The notes under the pieces were generated by a model. That model was not told where the DNA came from. It did no database searches and worked only from the letters and a program-made list of their open reading frames with translations. A stretch of 5,098 bases of DNA, from the NCBI GenBank assembly GCA_023405705.1, contig JAEXXR010000451.1, positions 1 to 5,098 on the forward strand, read 5' to 3'. Shown in pieces: positions 4,785 to 5,098 of the stretch; positions within the stretch are counted from its first letter, which is position 1; each line of letters opens with the position of its first letter. The stretch comes from Actinomycetes bacterium. GTDB lineage: Bacteria; Actinomycetota; Thermoleophilia; Solirubrobacterales; Solirubrobacteraceae. The position numbers were made by a program, and so were the translations under genes.

Positions 4785-5098
4785 ATGTTACGTTTCCCAC
4801 GCTCGGCCGCGGGCGTGTCCATCGCCGTGCTCGCCACGTCGGCGATCGCCCCTCCGGCGATCGCGGCAGCCCAGGCGCCGTCACCCGCCGAGTACCAGAC
4901 TCGCGGGCTGCTCGACGACCTGCTCGGCAACGTCGGAGATCTGCTGGGCAGCCTGCTCGGAAGCAGCCAGCAGAACCAGCTCACCGCACTGATCCAGCAG
5001 CTGACGAACCTCGGCGGGAGAGCCCCGACCGGGGACACGCTCAGACCGCTGACCGATCTGCTGACGCAGTTGGGCGGAGCGCAGGGGCTCCCGCTCGA
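4785..5098 (+). CDS. Secreted protein of unknown function, 3' end beyond the window
   Basis: The ATG at 4785 is preceded by GGGAGG (4772-4777) at 7-nt spacing, a strong ribosome site. The frame is open for 104 codons to the window edge. Residues 1-29 are a signal peptide: R3 and R6, then an Ala/Val/Ile-rich core and an AAA|Q cleavage site after A29. The mature part begins with a short Pro/Ala linker, then LLDDLLGNVGDLLGSLLG (42-59), a Leu/Gly/Asp repeat-like stretch spaced about every 4-7 residues. Gln-rich amphipathic segments follow (QQNQLTALIQQLTNL and LRPLTDLLTQLGG), suggesting helical hairpins or self-association. I do not recognise the family. Many exported actinobacterial surface proteins begin this way. 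Codon 2 is TTA, a rare leucine codon in such GC-rich genomes. It is transcribed separately from metM-metO, since a terminator stands between them; no convincing promoter was found. Confidence 0.8.
   Translation, partial: MLRFPRSAAGVSIAVLATSAIAPPAIAAAQAPSPAEYQTRGLLDDLLGNVGDLLGSLLGSSQQNQLTALIQQLTNLGGRAPTGDTLRPLTDLLTQLGGAQGLPL

Noticed and set aside
1..5098. tRNA, rRNA, CRISPR array, insertion sequence or phage genes
   Set aside because: Neither strand shows cloverleaf genes, regularly spaced repeats, transposase motifs or terminal inverted repeats.

Overview
The window comes from a very GC-rich bacterium. The gene style fits Actinomycetota: alanine-rich signal peptides, GTG starts, and an actinobacterial-type secreted family of unknown function. 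A class I SAM riboswitch in front of a threonine-synthase-like gene makes me lean towards Thermoleophilia/Solirubrobacterales rather than Streptomyces. That placement is an inference from style, not a database result.

Layout. The left half is read on the minus strand from a divergent intergenic region near 2716-2858. It holds a CorA-type divalent metal ion channel (1717-2715), then a diacylglycerol-kinase-family lipid kinase (691-1671), then a 53-nt hairpin (627-679), then a secreted protein of unknown function that runs off the left edge (1-594). The right half is read on the plus strand. It holds a sigma70-like promoter (about 2809-2838), a SAM-I (S-box) riboswitch aptamer (2859-2962), a terminator-type expression platform (2978-3011), a PLP-dependent threonine-synthase-like enzyme (3015-4256), a CysO/ThiS/MoaD-like sulfur carrier ending in Gly-Gly (4256-4528, overlapping by 1 nt), and a textbook intrinsic terminator (4581-4605). 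After about 180 nt without a gene, which contains a well-formed hairpin, a second secreted protein begins (4785) and runs off the right edge.

The centrepiece is the riboswitch operon. An automatic annotation would read 'threonine synthase' plus 'MoaD/ThiS family protein'. The control by SAM and the tight coupling to a sulfur carrier argue instead for homocysteine formation: O-phosphohomoserine plus thiocarboxylated carrier gives homocysteine, which leads to methionine and SAM. From memory, this is the MetM/MetO route described in Streptomyces. The riboswitch looks like an OFF switch. With SAM bound, P1 forms, the terminator forms, and the Shine-Dalgarno sequence is buried in its 3' arm. With little SAM, a competing antiterminator can form and metM-metO are made. 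The E1-like activating enzyme and sulfur source that the carrier would need are not in the window.
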